From Neoroseomonas eburnea (lineage in GTDB: Bacteria; Pseudomonadota; Alphaproteobacteria; Acetobacterales; Acetobacteraceae), in the NCBI RefSeq assembly GCF_018129005.1, contig NZ_JAAEDL010000013.1, positions 62,001 to 126,000 of the forward strand: DNA of 64,000 nt. The letters run 5' to 3'. How positions within the stretch are numbered: position 1 is the stretch's first letter; each line of letters opens with the position of its first letter. The position numbers and the translations under genes are program-made. Shown here one piece after another: positions 61,272 to 64,000 of this stretch. Below the pieces are notes generated by a model, which saw only the letters and a list, made by a program, of their open reading frames with translations, was not told the origin of the DNA and made no database searches.

Positions 61272-62935
61272 GCGGCGTGCTCTCCCTCCCGGCGCCGGCG
61301 ACCGCCCCGCGCGGCGCGACGGCCGGCACGGTGCTGCCGGTCCTGCTGGTCTGCATCCTGCTGTCCATGGCGGTGCAGGCGACCATGCTGACGACGCCGC
61401 TGCTCACCATGCATGTCTTCGACGGCGTGCTGGAAAGCCGCAGCCTCGACACGCTCTGGGTGCTGGCCCTGGCCTTCCTGGCAGTGCTGATGCTCGGCGG
61501 CGCGCTGCGCCACATGCGGGCGGCGCTGCTGGCGGCGATGGCCGAGCGTGTCGGCCGGCGGCTCGAACTGCGCGCGCTGGCCGCGACGGTGCGCGTGAGC
61601 CTCGCGGGCGATCGCGTGGCAGCGGCGCGGGCGCTGCAGGATGTCGCGGCGCTGCGGCGGCTGCTCGGCGGAACGGTTCCGGCGGATGTGCTGGATCTGC
61701 TCTCCATCCCGCTGGCGCTCGGCTTCCTGTGGATGCTGCATCCGCTGTTCTTCGCCGTGACCTTCGCGGCTGCGCTGGCGCAGGCGGTGATCGGCGTGCT
61801 GGCGGACCGCACGGCGCGCGGCACGCTCGCCGCCGCCATGCTCGCCGAAGGGCAGGGGCGGCGGGAACTGATCGGGCGGCTGGGGCAGCGCGACCTGGTG
61901 CTCGGCCTCGGCCTGCTGCCGGCGGTGCTGGCCCGCTTCGCGCCGGTGCAGGCGCGCGCCATCGCCGGGCGGGGGGATGCCGAACGGCAGGCCCGCGCGC
62001 TGGCGGGCCTGCTCCAGCTTGCCGGCTTCGCGCAGCAGATCGCGGTCGTCGGCACCGGCGTCTGGCTGCTGCTCGACCACCGCATCTCGCCCGGTTCGAT
62101 GATCGCCGCGACGTCGATGGTGAACCTCGCGACGCAGCCGGTGATGCACCTGGTCGGGCATTGGCGCGACTGGAGCGAGGGCATGGCCGCGGCCCGCCGC
62201 CTTTCCGGCGTCGTTCGCCGCGGCGCGCCGCCGGCACCGGTGCCGCCGGAAGTCTCCGCGCCGTCCGGATTGCTCATCGAGGACCTGACGCTGCGCGTGC
62301 CGGGTGCTGCACGGTCACTGCTGGAGGGGATGTCGCTGTCGCTCCCGCCGGGGAACGCGGTCGTCATCGCGGGGCCGAACGGCGCGGGCAAGACCACGCT
62401 GCTGCGCGCCATCCTGGGACTGGCCGAGCCCGAGGGCGGGCGGGTGCTGCTCGACGGGTGGGACACGCTGCGCGCGCCGCGCGGGGAGATCGGGCCGCGG
62501 CTCGGCTACCTGCCGCAGGATGCGCAGCTTCTCGAAGGCAGCGTGATGGAGAATATCGGCCGCTTCGGCACCGATGGCGCCGCCGGCGCCGTCGCGGCCG
62601 CGCGGATGGTCGGCGCGCATGACGCGATCGGGCGGCTGCCGCGCGGCTACGAGAACGCTGCCGGTCCGGATGCCGGTCTGTCGGGCGGCCAGGCGCGGCT
62701 GGTGGCCCTCGCCCGCGCCTTCCACGGCGCGCCGCGGCTGATCGTGCTGGACGAACCCGAGGCCGGGCTCGACGCGCCCGCGCGCGCCGGGCTGCGCAAC
62801 GCCGTCGCCGCCGCGCGCGACGGAGGCGCGGTGGTGCTGCTCGTCTCCCACGCCCCGTCGGCCTGGCAGGAGGTGGCGGACGGCGTGCTGACGCTCAAGG
62901 GCGACGGGTCCTGGTCATTGGAGATGGATGCATGA
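61268..62935 (+). CDS. Type I secretion ABC half-transporter, second copy
   Basis: The 555-residue protein is built like the first half-transporter but is clearly different in sequence. It has membrane helices in residues about 15-290, Walker A GPNGAGKTT (about residues 368-376), Q-loop YLPQDAQLLEGSV, signature LSGGQARL, Walker B LIVLDEPEAGLD and switch SHAPS. It resembles the PrtD/LapB type of exporter. ATGA overlaps join it to the first half-transporter and to the HlyD-like gene, so all three are co-translated. Together they would export the RTX protein. Confidence 0.89.
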   Translation: MSGVLSLPAPATAPRGATAGTVLPVLLVCILLSMAVQATMLTTPLLTMHVFDGVLESRSLDTLWVLALAFLAVLMLGGALRHMRAALLAAMAERVGRRLELRALAATVRVSLAGDRVAAARALQDVAALRRLLGGTVPADVLDLLSIPLALGFLWMLHPLFFAVTFAAALAQAVIGVLADRTARGTLAAAMLAEGQGRRELIGRLGQRDLVLGLGLLPAVLARFAPVQARAIAGRGDAERQARALAGLLQLAGFAQQIAVVGTGVWLLLDHRISPGSMIAATSMVNLATQPVMHLVGHWRDWSEGMAAARRLSGVVRRGAPPAPVPPEVSAPSGLLIEDLTLRVPGAARSLLEGMSLSLPPGNAVVIAGPNGAGKTTLLRAILGLAEPEGGRVLLDGWDTLRAPRGEIGPRLGYLPQDAQLLEGSVMENIGRFGTDGAAGAVAAARMVGAHDAIGRLPRGYENAAGPDAGLSGGQARLVALARAFHGAPRLIVLDEPEAGLDAPARAGLRNAVAAARDGGAVVLLVSHAPSAWQEVADGVLTLKGDGSWSLEMDA

Positions 62936-64000
62936 GCGCCGCGGCAGATGCCTTGGAAGCGGCCTTCGATGCGGCGGTGCCGCCGCCGCGCATCGGGCGC
63001 CTCGTGCTCGCGGCGCTGCTGGTGCTGGTCGCCGGCGCCGGCGGGCTGCTCGGCTGGGCAGCGATCACGCCGGTGGAACGCGCGGTGATCGGGCAGGGCA
63101 GCCTCGTCGCCGAGGGGCGGCGCAAGACGGTGATGCTGCTCGAAGCCGGCATCCTGCGCACGCTGCTGGTGCGGGAAGGGGAGCGCGTCGCCGAAGGCCA
63201 GGCGCTGCTGCAACTGGATACGACGCAGGCCGATGCTGCCGCGTCGCAGGCGCGGGCACTGTTCTGGGCGCAGGCGGTGCGCGCGGCGCGGCTGACCGCC
63301 GAACAGCAGGACAGCCGCCAGATGGTGCTGCCGGAGGGTGCCGGCGCCGCCGGGCGCGCCGACCCGGCGATCGCCTCCCTGATCGAGGCCGAGGGCCGGC
63401 TCTTCGCCGCACGCTGGGAAGCCTATGAGGGGGCCATCGGCGTCAGCCGCACCCGCATCGCGCAGCAGCAGGAACAGATGGCGGCCCATGCCGCGCAGCG
63501 GGAGGCGACGGCGACGCGGCTCGCGGCGATCCGCGAGGAGCTGGCCGGCGTGACGCAACTCGTGCAGCGTGGTTTCGCCACGCGCACGCGCCAGTGGGAA
63601 TTGCAACGCACCGAGGCGGAACTCGCCGGCAACCTCGGCCAGTACCAGGCGCAGGAAGCCCAGTCGCGCGAGGCGATCGCCCAGGCCGAGCTCGAGATGG
63701 CCAATACCCGGCTCAACCGCCAGCAGGAGGTGGCGCGCGAACTGCAGGACGCCCGCGCCCAGCGGGCCGATGCCGAGCAGCGCCTGCGCGGCGCGCAGGA
63801 CGTGCTCGCGCGCCGCGCGGTGGCCGCGCCCGAGGCCGGCGTGGTCACCGAGATCCGCTTCTTCACCCCCGGCAGCAGCATCGGCGCCGGGCAGCCGGTG
63901 CTCGACCTGGTGCCGCTCGACGACCGCCTGGTGGCCGAGGTCCGGCTGGCGCTCACCGATGTGGAGAACGTCGCGGTCGGCCAGCCCGCGCGGCTGCGGC
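62932..64000 (+). CDS. HlyD/PrtE-type type I secretion adaptor, 3' truncated by window end
   Basis: About 356 residues are visible and the frame is open at the window edge. There is one membrane helix (about residues 20-42), a lipoyl half-domain (AVIGQGSLVAEGRRKTVMLLEAGILRTLLVREGERV), a long coiled-coil hairpin (about 95-285) and the returning lipoyl half (RAVAAPEAGVVTEIRFFTPGSSI). This is the usual adaptor of RTX export, spanning from the ABC pair to a TolC channel. The remaining C-terminus and any TolC gene lie beyond the window. Confidence 0.92.
   Translation, partial: MSAAADALEAAFDAAVPPPRIGRLVLAALLVLVAGAGGLLGWAAITPVERAVIGQGSLVAEGRRKTVMLLEAGILRTLLVREGERVAEGQALLQLDTTQADAAASQARALFWAQAVRAARLTAEQQDSRQMVLPEGAGAAGRADPAIASLIEAEGRLFAARWEAYEGAIGVSRTRIAQQQEQMAAHAAQREATATRLAAIREELAGVTQLVQRGFATRTRQWELQRTEAELAGNLGQYQAQEAQSREAIAQAELEMANTRLNRQQEVARELQDARAQRADAEQRLRGAQDVLARRAVAAPEAGVVTEIRFFTPGSSIGAGQPVLDLVPLDDRLVAEVRLALTDVENVAVGQPARLR

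Overview
The window is very GC-rich, gene-dense chromosomal DNA. Gene content and order (scpA-scpB-tatB-tatC-serS, DUF815 ATPase beside yajC, gatCAB, a GTTC-N7-GTTC SOS box) point to an alphaproteobacterium, most likely an Acetobacteraceae/Roseomonas-like organism. The species cannot be fixed from this sequence alone.

Positions 1-32.9 kb are mostly housekeeping. They hold a 5'-truncated nagZ, an M50 membrane protease, the condensin partners scpA and scpB, an orphan Fbp/Afu-type ABC ATPase, tatB-tatC and serS. A metallo-beta-lactamase-fold hydrolase and a DUF815 ATPase on the minus strand follow, then yajC, a hybrid histidine kinase, sodB, a phytoene-synthase-fold protein and two unknown proteins. 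After these come uvrA divergent from ssb with an SOS box between them, gyrA, coaD, two tandem cyclophilins, tRNA-Lys, a GNAT acetyltransferase with pyrB, a chemoreceptor, ruvX divergent from gatCAB, an AI-2E-family permease and a glutathione transferase. Two synteny gaps stand out. No tatA precedes tatB, where an ABC ATPase sits instead. No secD/secF follows yajC.

From 32.98 to 34.3 kb, tRNA-Ser(GCT) is followed by AT-richer DNA with an unknown gene and the truncated left end of an IS3-family element. From 34.3 to 44.3 kb there are envelope and accessory genes: a MacB/DevBCA-type export system, a secreted protein with 27-residue tandem repeats, a small Cys-rich protein, a DUF4410 lipoprotein, an ECF sigma factor with a small membrane protein and a Metal_resist/CpxP-like protein, an AcfC-like binding protein, and a YeiH-family permease convergent with a LysR regulator.

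From 44.6 to 53.0 kb lies the most interesting region. A zinc-ribbon/class III cyclase/AAA ATPase/helical-repeat protein is divergent from an operon-like set: radical SAM-SPASM enzyme, PqqD-like peptide-recognition protein, an unknown 232-residue protein and a 1064-residue subtilisin-like protease. This has the parts list of a radical peptide or protein maturation system (modifying enzyme, recognition element, possible substrate, protease), but I do not recognise it as a named one.

From 53.7 kb to the end there is a type I secretion locus: an OmpR-like regulator with a degenerate receiver, a small RTX protein with an Asp/His/Arg-Gly-rich insert, two glycosyltransferases, a C-terminally anchored membrane protein, two different ABC half-transporters and a truncated HlyD-type adaptor. 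A modular palindromic intergenic repeat recurs at 40.7, 43.3, 49.7 and 53.1 kb, only in this accessory half.
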